Origin: JAAAPF01 sp964481035
Lineage (GTDB): Bacteria; Pseudomonadota; Alphaproteobacteria; Geminicoccales; Geminicoccaceae
DNA: 15,042 nt
Direction: 5' to 3'
NCBI GenBank assembly: GCA_964481035.1
Contig: CAYZSE010000085.1
Span: forward strand, 1 to 15,042
The stretch's first letter is position 1. Each line of letters opens with the position of its first letter. A program made the position numbers and the translations under genes. The notes beneath the pieces are model-generated. The model was given only the letters and a program-made list of their open reading frames with translations, did not search any database and was not told the DNA's origin. Shown in pieces: positions 1-7,250 of this stretch.

Positions 1-16
1 GGCAGCGTCGACGGGA

Positions 17-30
17 ATCCCAAAAGGGAT
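17..30. other. small inverted repeat upstream of the thrS region
   Basis: ATCCC and GGGAT flank an AAAA loop, giving a 5-bp hairpin. A mildly T-rich stretch (positions 31-40) follows. It could be the tail of a weak terminator for a gene ending left of the window, but the stem is short and there is no true T run. Otherwise I see no gene in positions 1-241. Confidence 0.2.
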
Positions 31-171
31 GTATCTGTTTCGGCTAATCCACTAGGTGGCGCCGGCGAGCTAAAAGAAACTGCGAATGGGTGAGCGAGGT
101 CGGCGCGCCTCGGGGTTGTCGAGGCGTCGGTTGGGGGCGGTACGTGCTCGACCGGTGCGAGACCGCCTTCC

Positions 172-200
172 TTGACACCGTGCCACGGCGTTTCCACAAC
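172..200 (+). promoter_or_regulatory. candidate sigma70-type promoter for thrS
   Basis: A perfect TTGACA -35 hexamer lies at 172-177. Seventeen bases further is CACAAC (195-200), which matches TATAAT at only three of six positions. It sits about 40 bases before the thrS start, a suitable distance. The strong -35 with a weak -10 is common in GC-rich proteobacteria, but a chance match is possible. Confidence 0.3.
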
Positions 201-241
201 AGCCCTGCGTTTTCCCGCCATGGAACGAACCGGGACCAGCC

Positions 242-2173
242 ATGTCGCTCGACGTCGCGAGCCGGAGTGTCGCCGTCACCCTGCCGGACGGCGCCGTGCG
301 CACCTTCGAGGCGCCGGTGACCGCGCGCGCGGTGGCGGAGAGCCTCTCGAAGAGCCTCGTCAGGGAGGCGCTGGTCGCCGAGGTCGACGGCGCGCTGGTC
401 GATCTCGAGCGGCCGCTCGAGCAGGACGCCAAGGTCCGCTTTATCCGCGCCAAAGACCACGAGGCGCTCGAGGTCATCCGCCACGACGCAGCGCACGTCA
501 TGGCCGAGGCGGTCCAAGATCTCTTTCCGGGCACCCAGGTCACCATCGGCCCGCCGATCGCCGACGGCTTCTACTACGACTTCGCGCGCGACGAGCCGTT
601 CTCGACCGGCGACCTCGAGAAGATCGAGGCGCGGATGGCCGAGATCGTCAAGGAGGACCGGCCGTTCACCCGCTCGGAGGTGCACCGCGAGGAGGCGCGC
701 GCCATCTTCGAGAAGCTCGGCGAGCGCTACAAGCTGGAGCTCCTCGACGCCATCCCCGAGGGCGAGCCGGTCTCGCTCTACCATCAAGGCGAATGGTTCG
801 ACCTCTGCCGCGGACCGCACGGGCCGTCGACCGGGCGCATCGGCGCCTTCAAGCTCTTGAAGGTCGCCGGCGCCTATTGGCGCGGCGACAGCAGGAACCC
901 GCAGCTCCAGCGCATCTACGGCACGGCGTATGCCAGCGAGAAGGAGCTCAAGGCGCACCTGATGCGCATCGAGGAGGCGGAGAAGCGCGATCACCGGCGC
1001 CTCGGCCGCGAGCTCGGCCTCTTCCACATCCAGGAGGAGGCGGTCGGCTCGGTCTTCTGGCACCCCAACGGCTGGACGGTCTATCGCGAGATCGAGAGCT
1101 ACATCCGCCGCCGCCTGGATGCCGCCGGCTATCAGGAGGTCAGGACCCCGCAGCTCATCGACCGCGTCCTGTGGGAAAGGTCCGGCCACTGGGACAAGTT
1201 TCGGGACAACATGTTCACGCTCGAGAGCGAGGAGCGCACCCTCGCGATCAAGCCGATGAACTGCCCGGGCCACGTCCAGATCTTCAAGCGCAACCTCTAC
1301 TCCTACCGCGACCTGCCGCTGCGGCTGGCGGAGTTCGGCTCGTGCTTCCGGAACGAGCCGTCCGGGGCGCTGCACGGGATCATGCGGACCCGCAACTTCA
1401 CCCAGGACGACGCGCACATCTTCTGCACGCCCGAGCAGATCAACGACGAAACACAGGCGTTCTGCCACCTGTTGGCGAGCGTCTACGCGGACCTCGGCTT
1501 TCCCGAGTTCCGGGTGAAGTTCTCCGACCGGCCGGCGGTGCGCGCCGGCGCGGACGAGGTCTGGGATCAGGCGGAACAGGCGCTGATGACGGCGACCACC
1601 GCCGCCGGCGTCGAGGTCACACTCAATCCCGGCGAGGGCGCCTTTTACGGGCCCAAGCTCGAGTTCGTGCTGACCGACGCGCTCGGCCGCGACTGGCAGT
1701 GCGGCACGCTGCAGGTCGACTTCGTGCTACCGGAGCGGCTCGATGCCACCTATGTCGGCGCGGATGGGGCCCGACACCGGCCGGTCATGCTGCACCGCGC
1801 GATCCTCGGCTCGCTCGAGCGCTTCATCGGCATCATGATCGAGGAGACCGCCGGGCGCTTTCCCGCCTGGCTCGCACCGCTGCAGGTCGTGGTGGCCACG
1901 ATCACCAACGAGGTCGACGACTACGCCCACGCGGTCGGCGCCCGGCTCAAGGCCGCGGGGCTGCGGGTCGAGGTCGACGACCGCGCCGACAAGATCGGCT
2001 ACAAGGTCCGCGAGCACAGCGTGCAGAAGGTACCGTTCATTCTCGCCGTCGGCGGGCGCGAGCGCGACGAGGCGACCGTCGCCCTTCGTCGATTGGGTGA
2101 AAGCGGCCAGGAAAGCCTTGCCCTCGACGCCGCCGTCACCCTATTGGTGGAGTCCGCGAAACCGCCGGCCTGA
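242..2173 (+). CDS. thrS: threonyl-tRNA synthetase
   Basis: Class II aminoacyl-tRNA synthetase that charges tRNA-Thr in the cytoplasm. The 643-residue length is standard for the bacterial enzyme. Domains in order are the N-terminal TGS domain (about 9-70) and the editing domain (about 75-235), which carries the HxxxH pair H81/H85 plus C189 and H193 in CRGPH. The catalytic core (about 255-545) follows, then the anticodon-binding domain (about 546-643). The catalytic zinc ligands are visible as C341 (MNCPGH), H392 (DDAHIF) and H518 (LHRAI). Motif 2 is RLAEFGSCFRNEPSG with R370, and motif 3 is HRAILGSLERF. The ATG at 242 is preceded by a weak GGGA ribosome site (232-235), and the N-terminus matches the family start. 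The enzyme looks intact and editing-competent. It lies 73 bases before infC, the conserved proteobacterial order. Confidence 0.98.
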   Translation: MSLDVASRSVAVTLPDGAVRTFEAPVTARAVAESLSKSLVREALVAEVDGALVDLERPLEQDAKVRFIRAKDHEALEVIRHDAAHVMAEAVQDLFPGTQVTIGPPIADGFYYDFARDEPFSTGDLEKIEARMAEIVKEDRPFTRSEVHREEARAIFEKLGERYKLELLDAIPEGEPVSLYHQGEWFDLCRGPHGPSTGRIGAFKLLKVAGAYWRGDSRNPQLQRIYGTAYASEKELKAHLMRIEEAEKRDHRRLGRELGLFHIQEEAVGSVFWHPNGWTVYREIESYIRRRLDAAGYQEVRTPQLIDRVLWERSGHWDKFRDNMFTLESEERTLAIKPMNCPGHVQIFKRNLYSYRDLPLRLAEFGSCFRNEPSGALHGIMRTRNFTQDDAHIFCTPEQINDETQAFCHLLASVYADLGFPEFRVKFSDRPAVRAGADEVWDQAEQALMTATTAAGVEVTLNPGEGAFYGPKLEFVLTDALGRDWQCGTLQVDFVLPERLDATYVGADGARHRPVMLHRAILGSLERFIGIMIEETAGRFPAWLAPLQVVVATITNEVDDYAHAVGARLKAAGLRVEVDDRADKIGYKVREHSVQKVPFILAVGGRERDEATVALRRLGESGQESLALDAAVTLLVESAKPPA

Positions 2174-2223
2174 GGATAACTTCGGTCGTCCACAGGTTGT
2201 TGGGGGTTGTCGCGACCGTATCC
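2174..2223 (+). promoter_or_regulatory. inverted-repeat structure in the thrS-infC gap
   Basis: GGATA (2174-2178) and CGGTCG (2183-2188) pair with CGACCG (2213-2218) and TATCC (2219-2223). This gives 11 base pairs interrupted by a 4-base bulge on the left arm. The structure fills most of the 73-base gap and ends 23 bases before the infC ATG. With no T run it is not a convincing terminator. It may shape infC translation or be an RNA-processing site, which is inference. Confidence 0.35.
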
Positions 2224-2246
2224 ACAACGTCGAGGTGACGAGGTAG

Positions 2247-2768
2247 ATGGCAACTGCGACGCGCGAGGACTATCGCGTCAACGATCGGATCGAGTCCCCT
2301 GAGGTTCGTCTGGTCGCCGAGGATGGCTCGATGATCGGGGTGGTACGCCTGCGCGAAGCCCTGGATCGGGCGCGCGATGTGGGTCTCGACCTCGTCGAAG
2401 TCTCGCCCAGTGCCACGCCGCCGGTCTGCAAGATCCTCGACTACGGCAAGTTCAAGTACGAGGCGCAAAAGCGCGCCAATGCCGCCCGCAAGAAGCAGCG
2501 GGTCATCGAGGTCAAAGAGATCAAGATGCGTCCCGGCATCGACGACAACGACTACAACATCAAGATGAAGAAGGTGCGGGCGTTCCTGGACGAAGGCGAT
2601 AAGGTCAAGGTGACCATGCGTTTTCGCGGGCGTGAGCTGTCGCACCAGCATCTGGCGATCGATATCCTGACCAAGGTCAAAGAGGAGGTCGCCGATCTCG
2701 GCAAGGTCGAGCAGTTCCCGAAGATGGAAGGCCGGCAGATGGTCATGGTGATGGCGCCGTTGAAGTAG
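2247..2768 (+). CDS. infC: translation initiation factor IF-3
   Basis: IF-3 binds the 30S subunit, blocks premature 50S joining and proofreads start-codon and initiator-tRNA choice. The 173 residues cover both family domains. The N-terminal domain (about 8-75) includes RVNDRI, LDLVEVSP, PPVCKI and DYGKFKYE. A lysine/arginine-rich linker helix follows, then the C-terminal domain (about 85-173) with KEIKMRPGIDDNDYNIK and VTMRFRGRE. The start is fixed: an in-frame TAG sits directly before this ATG, and GAGG sites lie at 2232-2235 and 2240-2243. Unlike E. coli infC, which uses AUU for autoregulation, this gene starts with ordinary ATG. The ribosomal genes rpmI and rplT that usually follow are absent; a GC hairpin and an M24 peptidase gene come next. 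Confidence 0.98.
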   Translation: MATATREDYRVNDRIESPEVRLVAEDGSMIGVVRLREALDRARDVGLDLVEVSPSATPPVCKILDYGKFKYEAQKRANAARKKQRVIEVKEIKMRPGIDDNDYNIKMKKVRAFLDEGDKVKVTMRFRGRELSHQHLAIDILTKVKEEVADLGKVEQFPKMEGRQMVMVMAPLK

Positions 2769-2774
2769 CGGCGC

Positions 2775-2824
2775 GACGCCCGACGGCTCGGGACGCCCGG
2801 CCGTCGCGCCGGGCGTCGGCGTTT
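2775..2824 (+). terminator. GC-rich terminator-like hairpin after infC, with a competing alternative fold
   Basis: A perfect 10-bp stem GACGCCCGGC (2792-2801) / GCCGGGCGTC (2808-2817) closes a 6-base loop. A short TTT (2822-2824) follows five bases after the stem. The left-arm sequence is partly duplicated upstream (GACGCCCGACGG, 2775-2786). That copy can pair instead with CCGTCG (2801-2806) plus GGGCGTC (2811-2817) around a 4-base bulge. It lies seven bases after the infC stop and ends 13 bases before the next gene. The weak T tract makes full intrinsic termination uncertain; partial termination or attenuation is possible. Confidence 0.5.
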
Positions 2825-2837
2825 CAGGGGAAACCGC

Positions 2838-4625
2838 ATGGGCGACGAGGCTGCGCGGCTCGAAGCGCTTCGCCGGGAACTGCGCCGTCAGGGCGTGGAC
2901 GGCTTCGTCCTGCCGCGGACCGACATCTACGGCAGCGAATATCTGCCCGCCGGCGAGGAACGGGTCGCTTGGCTCACCGGGTTCACCGGCTCGGCCGCGC
3001 GGGTCGTCGTCCTGCCCGAGCAGGCGGCGGTCTTCACCGACGGCCGCTATACCCTGCAGGTGCAGGACGAGGTCGACGGCGAGCGCTGGGCCACCCCGCA
3101 TCTGATCGACGAGCCGCCCGCCGACTGGCTCAAGGCGCGGGCCCGGGCGGGCTGGAAGATCGGCTACGACGCGCGCCTTCACCTCAAGGCCGACATCGAG
3201 CGTCTCGCCAAGAGCCTGGACGCCAAGGGCGCCCTGCTCGTGCCGCTCGACGAGAACCCCGTGGACGCGATCTGGTCGGATCGCCCGGCGCTGCCCACGG
3301 CCCCCTTGCGCGCGCAGCCGCTCGCCCACGCCGGGGAGAGCAGCCTCGACAAGCGCAGGCGCATGCTCGAGGCCGCGCACGCCGCCGGCGCCGGCGGGCT
3401 CTTCGTCTCGGCGAGCGACGGGGTGGCGTGGCTCCTCAACATCCGCGGCGGGGACGTGCCCTACAACCCGCTCTGCCTCGGCCTCGCGCTGGTGCTGGCC
3501 GACGCGCGGGCGGTCCTCCTCACCGATCCCAAGAAGCTGCCCGAGGGCTTCGCCTTCGAGGACGAGGGAATAGCGGTGCACGATATCGGGGCGCGCGAGG
3601 CGCTCTATGCGGAGCTCGCCCGCGAGGGACTGCGCCTCCTGGTCGATCCGGCGGCGACGCACCAGGGCCTCGTCGACGAGCTGACCCATGCGGGCTTGTG
3701 CGTGGTCGAAGGGGCGGATCCGGTGGCGCGGGCCAAGGCCCTCAAGAACATCGCCGAGATCGCCGGCGTGCGGCGCGCGCACCGGGTCGACGGCGCGGCG
3801 GTCTGCCGGTTTCTCGCCTGGCTCGACCGGCAGAATGTGACCGACGAGATGACGGCCGCCGCCGCCCTGGAGGCCGAGCGGGCGAAGGCCGGCGATTATC
3901 TGGGGCCGAGCTTCGAGACGATCAGCGGCGCGGGCGCCAACGGTGCCGTCGTGCACTACCGGGTGACGCCTGCGACCAATGCCGAGCTGCGGCCCGGAAC
4001 TCTCTACCTCGTCGACAGCGGCGCTCAGTACCCGGACGCCACGACCGACGTCACCCGTACCGTCGCCATCGGCGAGCCCACGGCCGAGATGAAGCGTCGC
4101 TTCACGCTGGTCCTCAAGGGCCACGTCGCGCTGGCTATGGCGGTTTTTCCCAAGGGCACCGCCGGCTCCCAGCTCGACGCCTTCGCGCGGCGGGCCTTGT
4201 GGGAGGCGGGGCTCGACTACGATCACGGCACCGGCCACGGCGTCGGCGCGGCGCTGTGCGTCCACGAGGGCCCCCAGCGCATCGCCAAGCGCGGCGGCGA
4301 CGCCAAGCTCGAGGCGGGCATGATCGTCTCCAACGAGCCCGGCTGCTATGTCACGGGCGAATACGGCATCCGCATCGAGAACCTCGAGCTGGTCGTCGAG
4401 CGGGGCACGCCCGATGGCGGCGAGCGCGAACTCTTGGGCTTCGAGCCGCTGACCTTGGCCCCGATCGACCGCCGGCTCATCGAGCCGAGCCTCCTTACCG
4501 CCGCCGAGATCGTCTGGCTCGACACCTATCACGCCCGCGTCCGCGCGGTGCTCGGCGCAGCGCTCGCCGAGCCCGAGCGGTCCTGGCTCGAGGCTGCGAC
4601 CCGACCGCTCGGGGGCGCGTCGTGA
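2838..4625 (+). CDS. Xaa-Pro aminopeptidase, M24 family (three-domain, XPNPEP1-like)
   Basis: Cytosolic dinuclear-metal aminopeptidase expected to remove N-terminal residues preceding proline. The 595 residues match the long, three-domain type rather than the ~440-residue E. coli PepP. Two creatinase-N-like domains (about 5-140 and 150-310) are followed by the pita-bread M24 catalytic domain (about 315-530) and a C-terminal M24_C extension (about 535-590). All five metal ligands are visible: D393 (LVDSG), D404 (TTDVTR), H467 (GTGHGVG), E500 (NEPG) and E514 (RIEN). Catalytic-pocket histidines lie at H373 (VVHYRV) and H476 (VHEGP). There is no signal peptide. A GGGGAA ribosome site lies at 2827-2832. 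The gene is probably a neighbour of infC by position rather than by function. Confidence 0.93.
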   Translation: MGDEAARLEALRRELRRQGVDGFVLPRTDIYGSEYLPAGEERVAWLTGFTGSAARVVVLPEQAAVFTDGRYTLQVQDEVDGERWATPHLIDEPPADWLKARARAGWKIGYDARLHLKADIERLAKSLDAKGALLVPLDENPVDAIWSDRPALPTAPLRAQPLAHAGESSLDKRRRMLEAAHAAGAGGLFVSASDGVAWLLNIRGGDVPYNPLCLGLALVLADARAVLLTDPKKLPEGFAFEDEGIAVHDIGAREALYAELAREGLRLLVDPAATHQGLVDELTHAGLCVVEGADPVARAKALKNIAEIAGVRRAHRVDGAAVCRFLAWLDRQNVTDEMTAAAALEAERAKAGDYLGPSFETISGAGANGAVVHYRVTPATNAELRPGTLYLVDSGAQYPDATTDVTRTVAIGEPTAEMKRRFTLVLKGHVALAMAVFPKGTAGSQLDAFARRALWEAGLDYDHGTGHGVGAALCVHEGPQRIAKRGGDAKLEAGMIVSNEPGCYVTGEYGIRIENLELVVERGTPDGGERELLGFEPLTLAPIDRRLIEPSLLTAAEIVWLDTYHARVRAVLGAALAEPERSWLEAATRPLGGAS

Positions 4626-4688
4626 GCCGCGATCGGGCGACGGCTCGGCGCCGCACCTGAACGCGGTCATTCACCGGAGGACACGATC

Positions 4689-5297
4689 ATGCGCGCGCTG
4701 CTCCTCGCCGTGGCTTGCTTGGCTCTGGCCTTGCCGGCGCTGGCTCTCGAAGGTATCGGCGGTGTCGTCGCGGTGCGCGGTGACGTCGCGATCCTGCGGG
4801 GCGACGCGCGGCTGGAGGCGGTCCCCGGCCTCGCGGTGGAGCGCGGCGACCGCATCGTCACCGGCGCCGGCGGTCGCGCGTTGCTGCAGCTCGACGGCGG
4901 GCTCACGGTCACCGTCGCGAGCGCGACCGAGCTCGTGCTCGAGGAGCTGCGCCGCGACGCCCGCACCTCCGCGTTGACCACGTGGCTCGGCGTCGTCGAG
5001 GGGTTGGTCCGGGCGGTCCTCACGGCGCCCGTGGCCGACAACGAGGTCGAGATCCGCACCCCCTTGGCGGTGACCTCGGTGCGGTCGACCGAGTGGACCG
5101 TCGAGCACGCGCCCGACCATACCGCAGTCTTCGTTCGTGACGGCGAGGTCGCCGTCGGCGCGGCGGGTGTCACCGTCGTCCTCGGGCCGGGCGAGGGCAC
5201 CGACGTTCGTGGCGCTGCGGCGCCGAGCGCACCCGTCGTCTGGGGCGCGCCGCGGGTCGAGCGCACTCTGGCGCGGACCCGCATGGCCGATCGGTGA
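4689..5297 (+). CDS. secreted FecR-domain protein
   Basis: Probable periplasmic ligand- or protein-binding partner of the downstream membrane cyclase. The 202 residues open with a signal peptide (MRALLLAVACLALALPALA, likely cut after A19). A FecR-type domain follows (about 35-150), showing VRGDVAILRGDARLEAVPGLAVERGD, a GG..ALLQLDGG stretch and the hallmark TPLAVTSVRSTEWTVE near 120-140. The C-terminal ~50 residues are low-complexity and may be extended. There is no membrane-anchoring helix after the signal peptide, so it differs from the true sigma-regulator FecR of ferric-citrate uptake, and no ECF sigma factor or TonB receptor is nearby. A strong GGAGG (4676-4680) lies 8 bases before the ATG. 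Its TGA overlaps the GTG start of the next gene, which implies translational coupling and a joint role. Confidence 0.85.
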   Translation: MRALLLAVACLALALPALALEGIGGVVAVRGDVAILRGDARLEAVPGLAVERGDRIVTGAGGRALLQLDGGLTVTVASATELVLEELRRDARTSALTTWLGVVEGLVRAVLTAPVADNEVEIRTPLAVTSVRSTEWTVEHAPDHTAVFVRDGEVAVGAAGVTVVLGPGEGTDVRGAAAPSAPVVWGAPRVERTLARTRMADR

Positions 5298-7174
5298 TCC
5301 CCGACGACCGCCCGGGTGCTCGCGCCCGGACCCTGATCGCGCTCGGCGTCGCGCTGGCGATCTGGGGCGCGGGGGTGGCCGGCTTCGGGGGCCTCGTCGA
5401 GCGGGCCGAGGCGGTCCTGCTCGATGCGCGCGTCCGGCTCGCCGGCCCGCGGCCGCCGCCCGGTGAGATCGTCGTCGTATCCATCGGCGAGCGGGCGCTT
5501 GCGGCCGCCGGGGGCTGGCCGGTCGAGCGACGGTTCTGGGCCGAGCTGGTGGGCGCCGCCGACCGTGCGGGTGCGCGGACCTTGGTCCTCGACACGCTGC
5601 TGGAGCCCCGGACGGCGCGGCCGGCGGTGGCGGGCGATCGCGCCTTGGCGGCGGCGCTCGCGGCGCATGGGCGCGCGGTGCTGGCGCTGGGCGTCGCCGC
5701 CGGCGCGCCTGGACCGGCCGAAGCGCTCGATCGGCTCGCCTTTCCGGTGGTGACCGCCACGCTGCCGTCGACGCCATCGGCCGACCGGCGGCTCGTGCTA
5801 CCGCCTTCCGTTCTCGGCGACGCGGCGGCCGGGCTCGCCCCGTCGCTCATCGCGATCAGCCCCTTCGGCGGCCCGCCCGTCCTGGAGGGGGCCGTGCGCA
5901 TCGGCGATCGCGCCGTGCCGACCTTGGCGGTCGAGGCGGTGCGGGTGCATCGTGACATCGCCCGCGCGCGGCTCTGGCACGACGCCGACGGCGGCGCCTC
6001 GGTGGAGGGTCGCCCGCTCGCGCCCGCTCAAAACGGCGGCTACCGGCTGCGTCCCTACGGCCCGGCGGGAACCGTCCCAGTGGTCGAGGCGCTCGACCTC
6101 CTCGCGGGCGGCATCGACCTCGCCGGGCGCTTGGTGGTCATGGGCGTCGACGCACCGGCGGCGGGCGAGCGCTTTCGGACCGCCTTCTCGCCGTCGCTCA
6201 GCGGCGTCGAGCTCTTGGCGACCGGGATCGGCAATTTGCTCGAAGGGCGGACGCTGCGCCGCCTGCCGGTCGCGAGCGGCGTCGGGCTCGCGCTGACCCT
6301 CATGGCCGCGACCGCCGCGGCCTGGACGGTCGGGCGCGGCCGTCCGGCGGTCGCGTTGGCGACCTCGGCGGCGCTCGTCGCGCTGTGGCTCGCGGGCGCG
6401 CAAGCGGCTTTCGTGTGGGGCGACCTGTGGCTGCCGGCGGCTCTGCCGATCGCGGCACTGCTGCTCGCCGCCGTCGGTGTCGAGGCCTTGCGGCTGGTCC
6501 TCGCGCAGCGGGCCGAGCGCGCGCTCGCGGTCGAGCGGCAGAACCTCGCCCGGTTCTTTCCGCCCGCCGTCGCCGAGCGTCTCGCCGGGGCGAGCGAGCT
6601 CGCGACCCTGGACCGCGCGGTCGACGCCACGGTCATGTTCGTCGACGTCGTCGGCTCCTCCGCCATCGTCGAACGGCTGGCGCCGGCCGCGGCGCTCGCC
6701 GAGCTGCGGCGCTTTGCGGCGCGGATCGAGGCGATCGTCTTTGCCGAGGGCGGCACGCTCGTGAGCTTTCTGGGCGACGGCGCGCTCGTCGCCTTCGGCG
6801 TGCCCGAGCCGCGCCCGGACGCCGCCGCAGCGGCGCTGCGGGCGGCCCACCGCCTGGCGGAGGCGTTCGCGGACGATCCTTGGATGGTGAGCATCGGCCT
6901 CAATCACGGGCCGGTCGTCGCTGGCAACGTCGGCGGCGCCCGCCAGTTCCAATATTCGGTGACCGGCGACACGGTGCACGTCGCGAGCCGGCTCGAGGGC
7001 CTCTCGAGGGAGCTGGACGCGGTGATCGTGGCCTCGGCTGCGGTGCTCCACGCGGCGGGCGACGAAGACCTCGTGCGCGGCTTTCGCATTGCGGGCCGGC
7101 GGCGGCTGCGTGGGCGCGCCGGGGTCGTCGACGTTCGCTACCTGCCACGGGAACCACAGCGTTCGTTTGGATGA
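5294..7174 (+). CDS. CHASE2-domain class III nucleotide cyclase (membrane sensor)
   Basis: Predicted adenylate/guanylate-type cyclase with an extracytoplasmic CHASE2 sensor. The 626 residues comprise an N-terminal membrane helix (about 13-33), a periplasmic CHASE2 domain (about 35-325; ILLDAR-like start, GEIVVVSIGERAL, TLVLDTLLE, GRLVVMGVDA), three closely spaced membrane helices (about 326-346, 351-374, 379-399), a short helical linker and a cytoplasmic cyclase domain (about 440-615). The metal aspartates are D451 (FVDVVGSS) and D495 (LGDGALVAFG). R566 of VASR is kept. The usual purine-selecting lysine before GD is Ser491, and the transition-state Asn of TVN is His562, so activity and substrate (ATP or GTP) are uncertain. 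It starts with GTG in a GTGA overlap with the FecR gene and has no clear ribosome site of its own, consistent with translational coupling. Confidence 0.88.
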   Translation: MIPDDRPGARARTLIALGVALAIWGAGVAGFGGLVERAEAVLLDARVRLAGPRPPPGEIVVVSIGERALAAAGGWPVERRFWAELVGAADRAGARTLVLDTLLEPRTARPAVAGDRALAAALAAHGRAVLALGVAAGAPGPAEALDRLAFPVVTATLPSTPSADRRLVLPPSVLGDAAAGLAPSLIAISPFGGPPVLEGAVRIGDRAVPTLAVEAVRVHRDIARARLWHDADGGASVEGRPLAPAQNGGYRLRPYGPAGTVPVVEALDLLAGGIDLAGRLVVMGVDAPAAGERFRTAFSPSLSGVELLATGIGNLLEGRTLRRLPVASGVGLALTLMAATAAAWTVGRGRPAVALATSAALVALWLAGAQAAFVWGDLWLPAALPIAALLLAAVGVEALRLVLAQRAERALAVERQNLARFFPPAVAERLAGASELATLDRAVDATVMFVDVVGSSAIVERLAPAAALAELRRFAARIEAIVFAEGGTLVSFLGDGALVAFGVPEPRPDAAAAALRAAHRLAEAFADDPWMVSIGLNHGPVVAGNVGGARQFQYSVTGDTVHVASRLEGLSRELDAVIVASAAVLHAAGDEDLVRGFRIAGRRRLRGRAGVVDVRYLPREPQRSFG

Positions 7175-7238
7175 AAAGCGGACACACATTGCGAATGACG
7201 GACTTTTGGGCCACATGATCGTCCGGGCGGAGCCATTC

Positions 7239-7244
7239 GGGAGG
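7239..7244 (+). promoter_or_regulatory. ribosome binding site that fixes the cysteine synthase start
   Basis: GGGAGG lies six bases before the ATG at 7251. It supports that start over the longer in-frame options at 7089, which would run back into the cyclase gene, and at 7215, which has no ribosome site. Confidence 0.75.
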
Positions 7245-7250
7245 ACGGCC

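Noticed and set aside
1..241. Possible T-box or tRNA upstream of thrS
   Set aside because: No T-box consensus, specifier loop, tRNA T-loop or acceptor pairing is visible. T-box control of thrS is a Gram-positive feature.
44..1468. Long minus-strand open frame opposite thrS
   Set aside because: High GC makes antisense frames stay open. The product is low-complexity with no family resemblance, and it mirrors clear thrS codons.
2184..2228. DnaA-box-like TCCACA sites in the thrS-infC gap (GTATCCACA at 2218 and a weaker one near 2186), with a similar TTTCCACAAC at 191
   Set aside because: One 8-of-9 match and weaker copies are expected by chance at this window size. There is no AT-rich unwinding region or replication gene nearby to suggest an origin.
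2136..4670. 844-codon minus-strand open frame opposite infC and the aminopeptidase
   Set aside because: It covers two well-recognised plus-strand genes and has an Arg/Asp/Gly-rich composition typical of GC shadow frames.
7186..7196. CATT-GCG-AATG mini palindrome between the cyclase and cysteine synthase genes
   Set aside because: Four-base arms are too short to distinguish from chance, and no matching promoter elements were found around it.
7089..7250. Longer cysteine synthase start at 7089 (or 7215)
   Set aside because: The extension overlaps the cyclase gene and has no ribosome site or family similarity. The ATG at 7251 has GGGAGG at proper spacing.
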